From the NCBI RefSeq assembly GCF_005146945.1, contig NZ_SWMS01000018.1, positions 1-64,000 on the forward strand: DNA of 64,000 nt, written 5' to 3'. Numbering within the stretch: position 1 is the stretch's first letter; every line of letters starts with the position of its first letter. Below the pieces are notes generated by a model that searched no databases, had not been told where the DNA came from, and worked only from the letters and a program-made list of their open reading frames with translations. Below are positions 17,535 to 26,047 of this stretch, piece after piece. This DNA comes from Prauserella endophytica. Lineage in GTDB: Bacteria; Actinomycetota; Actinomycetes; Mycobacteriales; Pseudonocardiaceae. The translations under genes were made by a program, and so were the position numbers.

Positions 17535-17607
17535 TCTTTCCTCTTTCAGACGGCAGCACACCGAGAACCGGTGTGCTGCTGTGCGTGCTCTCGGCCGACG
17601 CTGGCCG

Positions 17608-18168
17608 TCACGACTCGGCGGACTCGGTCTCCTTGGCCGCCTTCGACTTTGCCTTAGCGTTCTTGTGCGGCGCCAGCACCATGATCATGTTGCGGCCGTC
17701 CTGCTTCGGCGACGACTCCACGAAGCCCAGCTCGGCGACATCGTCGGCGAGCTTCTGCAGGAGCCGGAATCCCAGCTCGGGCCGCGACTGCTCCCGTCCG
17801 CGGAACATGATCGTCACCTTGACCTTGTTGCCGGCCGCGAGGAAGCGGGACACGTGGCCCTTCTTCGTCTCGTAGTCGTGCTGGTCGATCTTGGGACGCA
17901 GCTTCTGTTCCTTGATGACAGTCAGCTGCTGGTTCCGGCGGGACTCGCGGGCCTTCTGCGCGCTCTCGTACTTGAACTTGCCGAAGTCCATGAGCTTGGC
18001 CACTGGCGGCCGTGCCTGCGGGGCCACCTCGACGAGGTCGAGGTCGGCCTCCTGGGCGAGCCGCAGCGCGTCCTCGATGCGGACGATGCCGACCTGCTCA
18101 CCGTTCGGTCCCACGAGGCGAACCTCGGGAACACGGATGCGCTCGTTGATGCGCGTCTCGGAGCTGAT
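17608..18168 (-). CDS. infC: Translation initiation factor IF-3
   Basis: Binds the 30S subunit, prevents subunit joining and checks start codons. The coding frame contains the full IF-3 sequence: N-domain [20 protein letters not shown], the interdomain helix with [17 protein letters not shown], and C-domain [17 protein letters not shown] place the start at an ATC codon: AAGGAGG lies four bases upstream and homology begins exactly here. Non-AUG starts (AUU, AUC) are known for infC and allow autorepression by IF-3. An in-frame ATG lies 20 codons upstream as an alternative. C-terminal tail is Lys/Ala/Glu rich. Confidence 0.95.
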   Translation of the reverse strand: MSSETRINERIRVPEVRLVGPNGEQVGIVRIEDALRLAQEADLDLVEVAPQARPPVAKLMDFGKFKYESAQKARESRRNQQLTVIKEQKLRPKIDQHDYETKKGHVSRFLAAGNKVKVTIMFRGREQSRPELGFRLLQKLADDVAELGFVESSPKQDGRNMIMVLAPHKNAKAKSKAAKETESAES

Positions 18169-18453
18169 GGGGCCTCCTTGGTCCAAATGTCGCTGTTCTC
18201 GTTTCGACCCTGGTGCCCACATACCACGGGCCCCGGTCACACGTACTCTTCGTACTGGTGTGCGGGGCCCTCGATCCGATCGGTGCCTGGTCGTACCAGG
18301 CGTTCCGCCTGCGCCGATACGGATGAACCGCTCGTACGCCGCGGGACCGGACCCGGCCGCCTCGTCGTGCTGGCGGCGACTCGGGTGGGAGCGGGGCTCC
18401 ACTTGCGGCCCCCGATCGCTCGGAGGCTGGTCGCTCGTGGAAGGGTACCAGAC

Positions 18454-18813
18454 GTGGTGGACAACGCTTCTCAGCAGCCCGAAAATTCCCCGGAGGACCG
18501 CGAGCTCCGGGACATCCCGAGCGTCGAGGTCATCAGCAGGGCCGCCGTCATGCTGCTCTCCGCCGCCGCCGAACGGCTCGGTCTCGCCGACCCCGACCCC
18601 GAAACGAGCCCGCACCGCGACCTCGACGAGGCCCGGAGGCTGATCACCGCCCTGGCCGGGCTGGTCACCGCCTCCGGCGAGTACCTCGGCCTGCACGCCG
18701 CGCCGCTGCGCGACGGCCTGCAGTCCCTCCAGAAGGCGTTCCGGGAGGCCTCCGCGGTGCCGGACGCACCTGGCCAGGGTCCGGGCGAGAAGTACACCGG
18801 CCCGGTTTACTGA
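18454..18813 (+). CDS. DUF1844 family protein
   Basis: A 119-residue acidic helical protein of the DUF1844 family, which is conserved beside infC in actinobacteria. Recognisable parts are [39 protein letters not shown] and the polar C-terminus. No function is known. Start is one of two consecutive GTG codons (18454 or 18457) with GGAAGGG about nine bases upstream. It is divergent from infC; the 285-bp gap between them holds both promoters, plus a perfect GCCTGG/CCAGGC hairpin at 18285-18301 of unknown meaning. Confidence 0.85.
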   Translation: MVDNASQQPENSPEDRELRDIPSVEVISRAAVMLLSAAAERLGLADPDPETSPHRDLDEARRLITALAGLVTASGEYLGLHAAPLRDGLQSLQKAFREASAVPDAPGQGPGEKYTGPVY

Positions 18814-18814
18814 A

Positions 18815-19198
18815 CTACCCGTCGAGCACGGCCAGCGCGTCGATCTCCACGAGCAGGCCCTCGGGCAGGCCCACGTACACGGTCGTGCGGGCGGGGTACG
18901 GCTCGGGGATGAGCGCGTTGTACGTCTCGTTCAGCTCGGCGAAGTGCGCGGTGTCGGTGAGGTAGACGCGCATCATCACGACGTCGGTCATGCTCGCGCC
19001 CGCCTCGGCGAGCACAGCCTCGAGGTTGGCGAACACCTGCCGGGTCTGCTCGGCGACGCCGCCGGGCACGACCGTCCCGGTGGCCGGGTCGATGCCCACC
19101 TGACCCGCGAGCTGCAGGATGTTGCCCTTGCGCTTCGCCTGCGAGTACGCGGCGACGGGCTTGGGGGCGGCATCCGTGCTGATCGCACCGTTCGTCAT
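18815..19198 (-). CDS. RidA family (YjgF/YER057c) enamine/imine deaminase-like protein
   Basis: RidA proteins hydrolyse reactive enamine and imine intermediates released by PLP enzymes to the ketoacid and ammonia. The 127 residues show [41 protein letters not shown] and the signature region [12 protein letters not shown], in which the conserved Arg of the family is present. The ATG overlaps the iclR-type gene stop by 4 bases, and the 3' end converges with DUF1844 with one base between. In a locus with a PLP deaminase, its likely role is to finish the deamination. Confidence 0.88.
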   Translation of the reverse strand: MTNGAISTDAAPKPVAAYSQAKRKGNILQLAGQVGIDPATGTVVPGGVAEQTRQVFANLEAVLAEAGASMTDVVMMRVYLTDTAHFAELNETYNALIPEPYPARTTVYVGLPEGLLVEIDALAVLDG

Positions 19199-19962
19199 CG
19201 GCTGGTTCCTCCCTGTTCGTTCCTCGACCATCCACATCGGATGGACGCTTCCTCCGCGGCCGCCAGCAGGTCGGGGACCAGTGCCAGCAGGCCGTCGATG
19301 TCGAGCAGCACCGTGGGCACGGACAGCGACAGCGCGGCGAGCACCTCGCCGCGGGCTCCGCGCACCGGTGCCGCGATGCAGTGGATGAAGTCCTCGTGCT
19401 CGGTGGCGTCGAGGGCGTACCCACGTTCGGCCACGCGCTCCAGCTCGGCGAGGTAGGAGTCGGCGTCGGTGATGGTGTTCGCCGTGAGCGCCGGGTAGCC
19501 GAGCGAGCGGGCGAGCTCGTCGCGCCGGGCCGGGGGCAGCGCGGCGGCCAGCACTTTGCCGACAGCCGTGCAGTGCAGCGGCGCGCGCTTGCCGACGCGC
19601 GAGTACATGCGCACCGCGTGGTGTCCCTCGAACTTGTCGATGTAGACGACCTCGCCGTCCTCGAAGCTCGCGAGGTGCACGGTGTGGCCGGTGCGCTCGT
19701 TGAGCGCGGCCAGTGCGGGTTCGGCGCCGCGCCGCACGTCGCGCTGTTCGAGCGACCGGTTGGCGAGGTCGAACAGCGCGCTGCCGAGCCGGTAGTGCCG
19801 CGCGCCCTCGCGGTGCACGAAATGGTGCGACTCGAGCGTGCGCAGCAGCCGCAGGACGGTGGACTTGTGCACACCGATCTCCTCTGCGAGCTGGTCGAGC
19901 GTCTTCGGCTCGCCGGCCAGGGCGGCGACGAGCGTGAGCGCGCGGTCGAGGCTCTGGCTCAT
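19195..19962 (-). CDS. IclR family transcriptional regulator
   Basis: The 255-residue protein has an N-terminal winged helix (about residues 3-65; LDQLAEEIGVHKSTVLRLLRTLE) and a C-terminal GAF-like effector domain (about 75-250) with GKVLAAALPP and the usual EDFIHCIAAPV stretch. IclR regulators commonly sense small organic acids, including 2-keto-3-deoxygluconate in the KdgR subgroup. It is coupled by 4-base overlaps to the kinase upstream and RidA downstream, so it is probably autoregulated through the palindromes at 20987-21021. Confidence 0.9.
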   Translation of the reverse strand: MSQSLDRALTLVAALAGEPKTLDQLAEEIGVHKSTVLRLLRTLESHHFVHREGARHYRLGSALFDLANRSLEQRDVRRGAEPALAALNERTGHTVHLASFEDGEVVYIDKFEGHHAVRMYSRVGKRAPLHCTAVGKVLAAALPPARRDELARSLGYPALTANTITDADSYLAELERVAERGYALDATEHEDFIHCIAAPVRGARGEVLAALSLSVPTVLLDIDGLLALVPDLLAAAEEASIRCGWSRNEQGGTSR

Positions 19963-20927
19963 CCGCGCACCTCCCCGACGGTCAGCCGCGCCGCCGCCCA
20001 CTCCGGCTCGGCGGCGCGCAGCAGCGTGGCCACGACGTCGGGGGGCAGCGGCGTGCTCACGTCGTCCCTGGTCAGCAGGGTCGCTGCGGCCTGGAGGTGC
20101 CCGGCGCGCAGACTGGTGCGGGCATCCTCGCCGCGGAGTGTGGCCGCGAGGAAGCCCGCCGCGAAGGCGTCGCCGGCACCGACGGGCTCCACCACGTCGA
20201 CGGCGAGAGCGGGCTCGAACACCGGCGCCCGCCCGCGTTCCAGCAGCGTGGCGCCGCGCTCGCCGTGCTTGACCACCACCGTGGCCGGCTCGGGCAGCAG
20301 CGCGCGCAGGCGCGCGGGCTCACCGGTCCCCCACACCTGCTCGGCCTCGTCCTCGCCGGTCAGCACGAGGTCGGCGAGCGCGGCGAGGCCGGCGACCTCG
20401 CCGGGATCGCGGCCCGCCCACAGCGTCGGCCGCCAGTTGACGTCGAACGACACCAGGCGGTTTCCGCGCGGCGCTTCGAGAAGCGCGCGGACGAGCTCGT
20501 GGCAGGCGGGTGAGAGGGCCGGGGTGATGCCGGAGAGATGCACCAGCCGCACGACGGAAAGGTCCACTGTGGACAGCAATTCGGGACCCATCGCGGACGC
20601 GGCCGAGCCCGCGCGGTAGTAGCGCATGACGGTGCCGGAGTCGCCGTTCTCCTTGACGTAGAGGCCGGTCCGGCGCGCGGGATCGGTGCGGACGCGGCTG
20701 ACGTCGACCCCCTCGGCGGCGAGCTCCGCGAGTAGCGCCCTGCCGAAGGCGTCGTCGCCGACCGCTCCCGCGAAGGCGCTCGGCACACCCAGCGCGGCCA
20801 GCGCGCGGGCCACGTTGGACTCGGCGCCGCCGACGGTCCGGCGCCACGTGCGCACCTCGTGGGCGGGCCCCGGCTCGGCGGGCACGAACACCGCCATCGC
20901 CTCGCCGACGCACAGCACCTCGACCAC
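19959..20927 (-). CDS. PfkB-family sugar kinase, 2-keto-3-deoxygluconate kinase-like
   Basis: Ribokinase-fold kinase of 322 residues. Signature 1 is GGAESNVARALAALG near residue 33; signature 2 is VEPVGAGDAFAAGF near residue 250, with the catalytic Asp. The segment MRYYRAGSAASAM near residue 102 is typical of 2-keto-3-deoxygluconate kinases (KdgK) rather than fructokinases. Start is GTG with GGAGGGG six bases upstream. It is divergent from the PLP enzyme gene and first in the kinase-iclR-ridA operon. Product by analogy: 2-keto-3-deoxy-6-phosphogluconate. No KDPG aldolase gene is in the window. Confidence 0.85.
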   Translation of the reverse strand: MVEVLCVGEAMAVFVPAEPGPAHEVRTWRRTVGGAESNVARALAALGVPSAFAGAVGDDAFGRALLAELAAEGVDVSRVRTDPARRTGLYVKENGDSGTVMRYYRAGSAASAMGPELLSTVDLSVVRLVHLSGITPALSPACHELVRALLEAPRGNRLVSFDVNWRPTLWAGRDPGEVAGLAALADLVLTGEDEAEQVWGTGEPARLRALLPEPATVVVKHGERGATLLERGRAPVFEPALAVDVVEPVGAGDAFAAGFLAATLRGEDARTSLRAGHLQAAATLLTRDDVSTPLPPDVVATLLRAAEPEWAAARLTVGEVRG

Positions 20928-20949
20928 GTGTCCCCTCCGAATCCGGCCG

Positions 20950-21021
20950 TTGACCCCGCTGCGGGAGCGATGCTACACCTTTCGAATGCGTTCTACGCAA
21001 TGAGCATTGCACATTATGCAA
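20950..21021 (+). promoter_or_regulatory. Divergent control region with two operator-like palindromes
   Basis: Two inverted repeats of the same form lie between the kinase and the PLP enzyme genes: TGCG-N5-CGCA at 20987-20999 and TTGCA-N5-TGCAA at 21007-21021. Their centres are 21 bp apart, two helical turns. A plausible plus-strand promoter is TTGACC (20950-20955) with TACACC (20974-20979). On the minus strand TTGCGT overlaps the first palindrome and could be a -35 box with TAGCAT as -10. The repeats would therefore control both directions; the neighbouring IclR protein is the natural binder. Confidence 0.6.
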
Positions 21022-22323
21022 CATGAGCCTGCGACGCTGGACACCTCCGCACTGCGCGCCCTCGGCGAGGAGCCGCTCGGCTGGCGGTTCAAGGCGCTGC
21101 CCTCGGCGTGGGAGGGCCGCCCGCTCGCCGAGGCCGCCGCGAGCGGTGCGAGGCTGTTCGACGACGGGTTCGTCGGCCCGATCGTGGTGCTCGACGCGGC
21201 GGCGCTGGAGCACAACATGCGCGCGATGGCGGACTGGTGCGCCACGCACGGCGTCGCGCTCGCCCCGCACGGCAAGACCACGATGGCGCCGCAGCTGTTC
21301 GCCCGGCAGCTGGAGCACGGCGCGTGGGGTATCACCGCCGCCAACGCCAGTCAGCTGCGTGTCTACCGCGCGTTCGGCGTCTCGCGGGTGCTGCTGGCCA
21401 ACCAGCTCGTGGACCCGGCCGCCCTGCGCTGGCTGGCCGCGGAGCTCGACCGCGACCCGGGGTTCGAGTTCTGTTGCTGGGCCGATTCCGTGCGCGGCGT
21501 CCAGCTGATGACCGAGGCGCTGGCCGGCACCCCCCGGCCCGTCGACGTGCTCGTGGAGCTGGGCGCGAGCGGCGGGCGCACCGGCGTGCGCGACCGGGAG
21601 ACCGCGCTCGCCGTCGCCGCGGCGGTGCGCGACAGCCCGGTGCTGCGGCTGCGCGGCGCGGGTGGCTACGAGGGCGCGCTCGCCCACGACACCGGCGCGG
21701 AGGCGCTGGCCCGCATCACGTCCTATGTGGACGATCTGCGCGCGCTGACCGCCTCGCTCGCCGAGGGCGGCTACACCACCGAGGACGAACCGCTGATCGT
21801 CACGGCGGGCGGCAGCGCCTACTTCGATCTCGTGGCCGAAGGACTCGCCAGCGGCTGGGGATCAGGCCTCTCCGTGCTACCCATCCTGCGCAGCGGCGCC
21901 TACCTCACCCACGACGACGGCTTCTACCGCACGATGTCGCCGCTCGGCGCCGCGCCACGGGTCGAGGGCACACCCTTCAGGCCGGCGCTCCGGGCCTGGG
22001 CGCAGGTGACGTCCCGGCCCGAACCGGATCTGGCCCTGCTGACCCTCGGCAAACGCGACGCGTCGTTCGACGAGGGCCTGCCCGAGCCACAGCTGCACCG
22101 TCCGCGCGGCGGCGGCCTGCGGGAGCTGACCGGCCACCCGGTGAGCAAGCTCAACGACCAGCACGCGTTCGTGGCGCTGCCGCCGGGCTCACCGTTGGAG
22201 GTCGGCGACTGGGTGGGGCTCGGGCTCTCGCATCCCTGCACGGTGTTCGACAAGTGGCCGGTAGTCCCCGTGGTCGGCGAGGACGGAGAGACCGTGGTCG
22301 ACCTGGTCCGCACCTACTTCTAG
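21016..22323 (+). CDS. DSD1-type PLP enzyme (D-threonine aldolase / D-serine dehydratase family); candidate D-glucosaminate ammonia-lyase
   Basis: Fold type III PLP enzyme with an alanine-racemase-like barrel. The PLP lysine is in LAPHGKTTMAPQL near residue 82, and the C-terminal metal-binding HxC motif is present in LSHPCTVFDKWP near residue 408; DSD enzymes use this metal site to remove a beta-hydroxyl. The protein has 435 residues. I use the ATG at 21016; an in-frame TTG lies three codons earlier. No good ribosome site is visible and the start lies inside the second operator palindrome. It leads the operon with the amidohydrolase (9-bp gap) and GntP. Substrate is inferred, not proven. Confidence 0.8.
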   Translation: MQHEPATLDTSALRALGEEPLGWRFKALPSAWEGRPLAEAAASGARLFDDGFVGPIVVLDAAALEHNMRAMADWCATHGVALAPHGKTTMAPQLFARQLEHGAWGITAANASQLRVYRAFGVSRVLLANQLVDPAALRWLAAELDRDPGFEFCCWADSVRGVQLMTEALAGTPRPVDVLVELGASGGRTGVRDRETALAVAAAVRDSPVLRLRGAGGYEGALAHDTGAEALARITSYVDDLRALTASLAEGGYTTEDEPLIVTAGGSAYFDLVAEGLASGWGSGLSVLPILRSGAYLTHDDGFYRTMSPLGAAPRVEGTPFRPALRAWAQVTSRPEPDLALLTLGKRDASFDEGLPEPQLHRPRGGGLRELTGHPVSKLNDQHAFVALPPGSPLEVGDWVGLGLSHPCTVFDKWPVVPVVGEDGETVVDLVRTYF

Positions 22324-22332
22324 GAGGCCGAG

Positions 22333-23928
22333 ATGGACACCGTCCTTCGTGGCGCGCGCATCGCCGACGGCACCGGCGGCGAACCGTACGAGGGCGACGT
22401 CGGCATCGCCGAGGGCCGCGTCGCCGCACTCGGCGAGCCGGGGTCGCTCACCGGTTCCCGCGTGATCGACGGCACCGGGCTGGTGCTGGCGCCCGGGTTC
22501 ATCGACATGCACGCGCACTCCGACCTCCAGGTGCTCGCCGAGCCGGGACACCTCGCCAAGATCTCGCAGGGCGTCACCACGGAGGTGCTCGGGCAGGACG
22601 GGCTCTCCTACGCTCCCGTCGACGACTCGACACTCGCCGCGCTGCGCGCCCAGCTGGCCGGGTGGAACGACGACCCGCCCGGCTTCGACTGGAACTGGCG
22701 CTCCGTCGGCGAGTACCTCGACCGGCTCGACGAGGGCATCGCGGTGAACGCCGCGTATCTCGTGCCACAGGGCTCCGTGCGGATGCTCGCCGTCGGCTTC
22801 GAGGACCGGCCGGCCACCGAGTCCGAACTGGACACGATGCGGGGGCTCGTCGCCGAGGGCATGGCGCAGGGCGCGTTCGGCCTGTCGTCGGGGCTCACCT
22901 ACACGCCCGGCATGTACGCGGACACCGACGAGCTCGTGGCACTGTGCGAGGTCACCGCCGAGCACGGCGGGTACTACAGCCCGCACCACCGTAGCTACGG
23001 CGCGGGCGCGCTGGAGGCGTTCGGCGAGATGGTGGAGGTGTCGCGCCGCTCGGGCTGCCCGCTGCACCTGGCGCACGCGACGATGAACTTCTCCGTCAAC
23101 AAGGGCAGGGCCCCTGAGCTGCTGGCATTGCTGGACGACGCGCTCGATGACGGCTGTGACATCACGCTCGACACCTATCCGTACCTGCCGGGCGCCACGT
23201 ACCTCTCCGCGCTGCTGCCGAGCTGGGCCGCGGAGGGTGGCCTCGACGCGACGCTCGCGCGGCTGTCCGATCCGGACACGCGCGAGCGGATCCGCGCCGA
23301 GATGGAGGAGACCGGCTCCGACGGCGCGCACGGGGTGCCGATCGACTGGGACGCCATCGAGATCAACGGCGTCCGCGCCCCGGCCAACGCGCATCTCGTC
23401 GGGCACAGCGTCGCCGCCTCGGCGACGGCGCAGGGCCGCGCGCCCAGCGACCTGTACTTCGACGTGCTGCGCTCCGAGCGGCTCGGCACGTCGTGCCTGA
23501 TGCACGTGGGGCACGAGGAGAACGTCCGCGCGATCATGCGGCACCGCACGCACACCGGCGGCAGCGACGGCCTGCTCGTCGGCGACCGCCCGCATCCGAG
23601 GGCGTGGGGCACGTTCCCGCGCTATCTCGGCCGGTACGTGCGCGAGCTCGGGGTGCTCTCGCTCGCGGAGTGCGTCGCCCACCTGACCGGCAGGGCCGCC
23701 AGGAGGCTGCGGCTGCCCGACCGCGGGCTCGTCCGCGAGGGCTACGCCGCGGACCTGGTGCTGTTCGACCCGGAGACCGTCGCCGACACGGCGACGTTCG
23801 ACCAGCCGAGGCAACAGGCCCAGGGCATTGCGTACGTGTTCGTCAACGGCGTCGCCGCGATCGACGACGGCCGTCCCACCGGAGCCCTCGCGGGCGGCTC
23901 CCTGCGCTCCTCCGGGAGGACCGTGTGA
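22333..23928 (+). CDS. D-aminoacylase-type amidohydrolase (N-acyl-D-amino-acid deacylase family)
   Basis: Metal-dependent amidohydrolase of 531 residues that removes an N-acyl group from a D-configured amino acid or amino-sugar acid. The metal motif is GFIDMHAHSD near residue 56. Further family motifs are YYSPHHRSYG near residue 220, PLHLAHA and the C-terminal TGGSDGLLVGDRPHPRAWG plus FPRYLGRYVRE. Where classical D-aminoacylases have a zinc-binding Cys (GNCG), this protein reads GQDG (near residue 96), so metal ligation differs. The stop codon overlaps the gntP-like GTG by 4 bases. Confidence 0.85.
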   Translation: MDTVLRGARIADGTGGEPYEGDVGIAEGRVAALGEPGSLTGSRVIDGTGLVLAPGFIDMHAHSDLQVLAEPGHLAKISQGVTTEVLGQDGLSYAPVDDSTLAALRAQLAGWNDDPPGFDWNWRSVGEYLDRLDEGIAVNAAYLVPQGSVRMLAVGFEDRPATESELDTMRGLVAEGMAQGAFGLSSGLTYTPGMYADTDELVALCEVTAEHGGYYSPHHRSYGAGALEAFGEMVEVSRRSGCPLHLAHATMNFSVNKGRAPELLALLDDALDDGCDITLDTYPYLPGATYLSALLPSWAAEGGLDATLARLSDPDTRERIRAEMEETGSDGAHGVPIDWDAIEINGVRAPANAHLVGHSVAASATAQGRAPSDLYFDVLRSERLGTSCLMHVGHEENVRAIMRHRTHTGGSDGLLVGDRPHPRAWGTFPRYLGRYVRELGVLSLAECVAHLTGRAARRLRLPDRGLVREGYAADLVLFDPETVADTATFDQPRQQAQGIAYVFVNGVAAIDDGRPTGALAGGSLRSSGRTV

Positions 23929-25331
23929 CCGGATTCGTCGACTGGCTGCAGGAATCCACCGCGGGCCTGCTGACGCTGGCCACGGTGTCGATCGCCGTGC
24001 TACTGGTGCTGATCATCCGCGTGAAACTGGAGCCGTTCATCGCGCTCATCGTGGTGGGCCTGCTGACGGCGCTCGCGGCGGGCGTGCCCGTGGGCACGCT
24101 CGTCGGGTCGGCACAGGGCGCCTCGGACTCGCTGCTCGAGTCCGGTTTCGGCGGCGTGCTCGGGCACATCGCGGCCATCATCGGGCTCGGCACGCTGCTC
24201 GGCGCGGTGCTGGAGAAGTCGGGCGGGGCGCAGGTCCTCACCTCCGCGCTGCTGCGGGCGTTCGGCGAGAAACGCGCCCCGCTCGCGATGGGCGTCTCCG
24301 GGTTGATCTTCGGCGTCCCCGTGTTCTTCGACATCGGCATCTTCGTGCTGGCACCGCTGGTCTACGTCGCGGCGAAACAGGGCGGGCGCTCGATCCTGCT
24401 GTACTGCCTGCCGCTGCTCGCGGGGCTGTCGGTGACGCACGCGTTCCTGCCGCCGCACCCCGGACCCGTCGCCGCGGCGGGGCTGCTGGGCGTGGACCTC
24501 GGCTGGGTGATCCTCATGGGCGCCATCGCGTGCCTGCCCGCGTGGTTCCTCGGCGGGGTGCTGTTCTCATCGTGGATCGGCAAGCGCATCGACGTCCCCG
24601 TGCCGGAGGAGATGCTGGCGGCGTCGCGGCAGGAGGGCCCCGGCGCCGCGAAGGACGCGCCCTCGCTGCGGCTGGTCGCGCTGATCATCGCGGTGCCACT
24701 CGTGCTGATCCTGCTCGGCACGTTCGGCAGCATCCTGCTCGCCGAGGGCTCCCGGCTCTCCGGCGTCGCCACGTTCGTCGGCACGCCCGCCGTGGCGCTG
24801 ACGATCACGGTGCTGCTGGCGTTCTGGCTGCTCGGCACGCGGCGCGGCATGACGGCGAAGGACCTCGCCGAGCTCTCCAGCGTCGCGCTGCGGCCGGTGG
24901 CGATGATCCTGCTCGTGGTGGGCGCCGGCGCGTTCTTCGGCACGGTGCTCGCGGAGACGGGCATCGGCGACGCGGTGGCGAACTCGCTCGACTCGGCGGG
25001 GCTGCCCGTGATCCTCGCCGCCTACGTGATCAGCTGCGGCATGCGCATCGCGCAGGGCTCGGCGACGGTCGCGATCGTGACCACCACCGGCATCATCGCG
25101 CCGACCGTGACCCAGCTCGGCTACTCGCAACCCCAGCTGGCGCTGCTCGTGGTGGCCATCGCGGCCGGGTCGATCATCGCCTCGCACGTCAACGACGGCG
25201 GGTTCTGGATCGTCTCGCGCTACTTCGGGATCTCGGTGCAGGACACCTTCAAGACGTGGACGGTGCTGGAGACGATCCTGTCGGTCGTGGCCTTCGCCGT
25301 GGCCGCGCTGCTGATGGTGTTCGTGTCGTGA
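23925..25331 (+). CDS. GntP family gluconate:H+ symporter-like permease
   Basis: The 468-residue protein is hydrophobic throughout, with about 12-14 membrane segments. GntP-family features are GFGGVLGHIAAIIGLGTLLGAVLEKSGG near residues 60-90, GVPVFFDIGIFVLAPL and the helix region with THAFLPPHPGPVA. The family moves gluconate and similar sugar acids with protons. Start is the GTG of VTGFVDW, overlapping the amidohydrolase stop. In this operon the cargo is likely a C6 sugar acid, perhaps N-acetylglucosaminate. It converges with the response regulator, 4 bases apart. Confidence 0.9.
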   Translation: MTGFVDWLQESTAGLLTLATVSIAVLLVLIIRVKLEPFIALIVVGLLTALAAGVPVGTLVGSAQGASDSLLESGFGGVLGHIAAIIGLGTLLGAVLEKSGGAQVLTSALLRAFGEKRAPLAMGVSGLIFGVPVFFDIGIFVLAPLVYVAAKQGGRSILLYCLPLLAGLSVTHAFLPPHPGPVAAAGLLGVDLGWVILMGAIACLPAWFLGGVLFSSWIGKRIDVPVPEEMLAASRQEGPGAAKDAPSLRLVALIIAVPLVLILLGTFGSILLAEGSRLSGVATFVGTPAVALTITVLLAFWLLGTRRGMTAKDLAELSSVALRPVAMILLVVGAGAFFGTVLAETGIGDAVANSLDSAGLPVILAAYVISCGMRIAQGSATVAIVTTTGIIAPTVTQLGYSQPQLALLVVAIAAGSIIASHVNDGGFWIVSRYFGISVQDTFKTWTVLETILSVVAFAVAALLMVFVS

Positions 25332-25335
25332 CGGC

Positions 25336-26010
25336 TCAGGAGACGGGCGAGTACCGGACCTCGGGCCGGCCGACGCTGCCGTAGTGGGGCTTGCGCTCGG
25401 CGAGGCCGTTGTCGGCGAGGTACTCCAGGTACCGCCGCGCCGTCACCCTGGATACCCCCGTCGCCGTGGCGACCGCGGCCGCCGAAAGGCCGTCACCCGT
25501 CTCGGCGAGCACAGCGCTGATCGCGTCGAGGGTGGCCCCGCTCATGCCCTTCGGCAGCGAGCCGTGGTCGGGCGTGCGCAGGGTCGCGAGCATCCGGTCG
25601 ACGTCGGCCTGGCCGCTGACCTCGCCCGGCTTGGCGATGTGCTCGCGGAACCGGGCGTAGCGCTCCAGCTTGTCGCGCAGCGACGCGAAGGTGAACGGCT
25701 TCAGCAGGTACTGCACCACGCCCGCCGACACCGCTGCCCGCACCACCGCGAGGTCGCGCGCCGAGGTGACGGCGATGACGTCCACCTGCGTGCCCGCGGC
25801 CCGCAGCGCCTGGCACACGGCGAGGCCGTGGGTGTCTGGCAGGTAGAAGTCGAGGAGCACGAGGTCGACGTGGTGCCGCCCGCAGAAGCGCACCGCCTCG
25901 TTACCGGAGTGCACCACGCCGGCGACCGTGAAGCCGGCCACGCGCTCGACGTACTGCCGGTGTGCGTCGGCGGCGACGGGGTCGTCCTCCACCACGAGCA
26001 CGTTGATCAT
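25336..26010 (-). CDS. CitB/DcuR-type response regulator
   Basis: The 224-residue regulator has a receiver domain with acidic residues Asp9/Asp10, the phosphoacceptor Asp54 in LVLLDFYLPD and the conserved Lys in LLKPFTF. A C-terminal helix-turn-helix (about 168-205; LSAAAVATATGVSRVTARRYLEYL) follows, as in CitT/DcuR/DctR regulators. Start is the ATG of MINVLVVEDD. It lies 37 bases downstream of its sensor kinase. The likely target is the dctA gene divergent from the kinase. Confidence 0.93.
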   Translation of the reverse strand: MINVLVVEDDPVAADAHRQYVERVAGFTVAGVVHSGNEAVRFCGRHHVDLVLLDFYLPDTHGLAVCQALRAAGTQVDVIAVTSARDLAVVRAAVSAGVVQYLLKPFTFASLRDKLERYARFREHIAKPGEVSGQADVDRMLATLRTPDHGSLPKGMSGATLDAISAVLAETGDGLSAAAVATATGVSRVTARRYLEYLADNGLAERKPHYGSVGRPEVRYSPVS

Positions 26011-26047
26011 CCGGTCACGTTCCTTCCCGCGGAACCGTAACAGCCGC

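Noticed and set aside
18285-18301. GCCTGG-TCGTA-CCAGGC hairpin between infC and DUF1844 as a regulatory element
   Set aside because: Short, not clearly inside a leader, and without a family match; mentioned only in the neighbouring entry.
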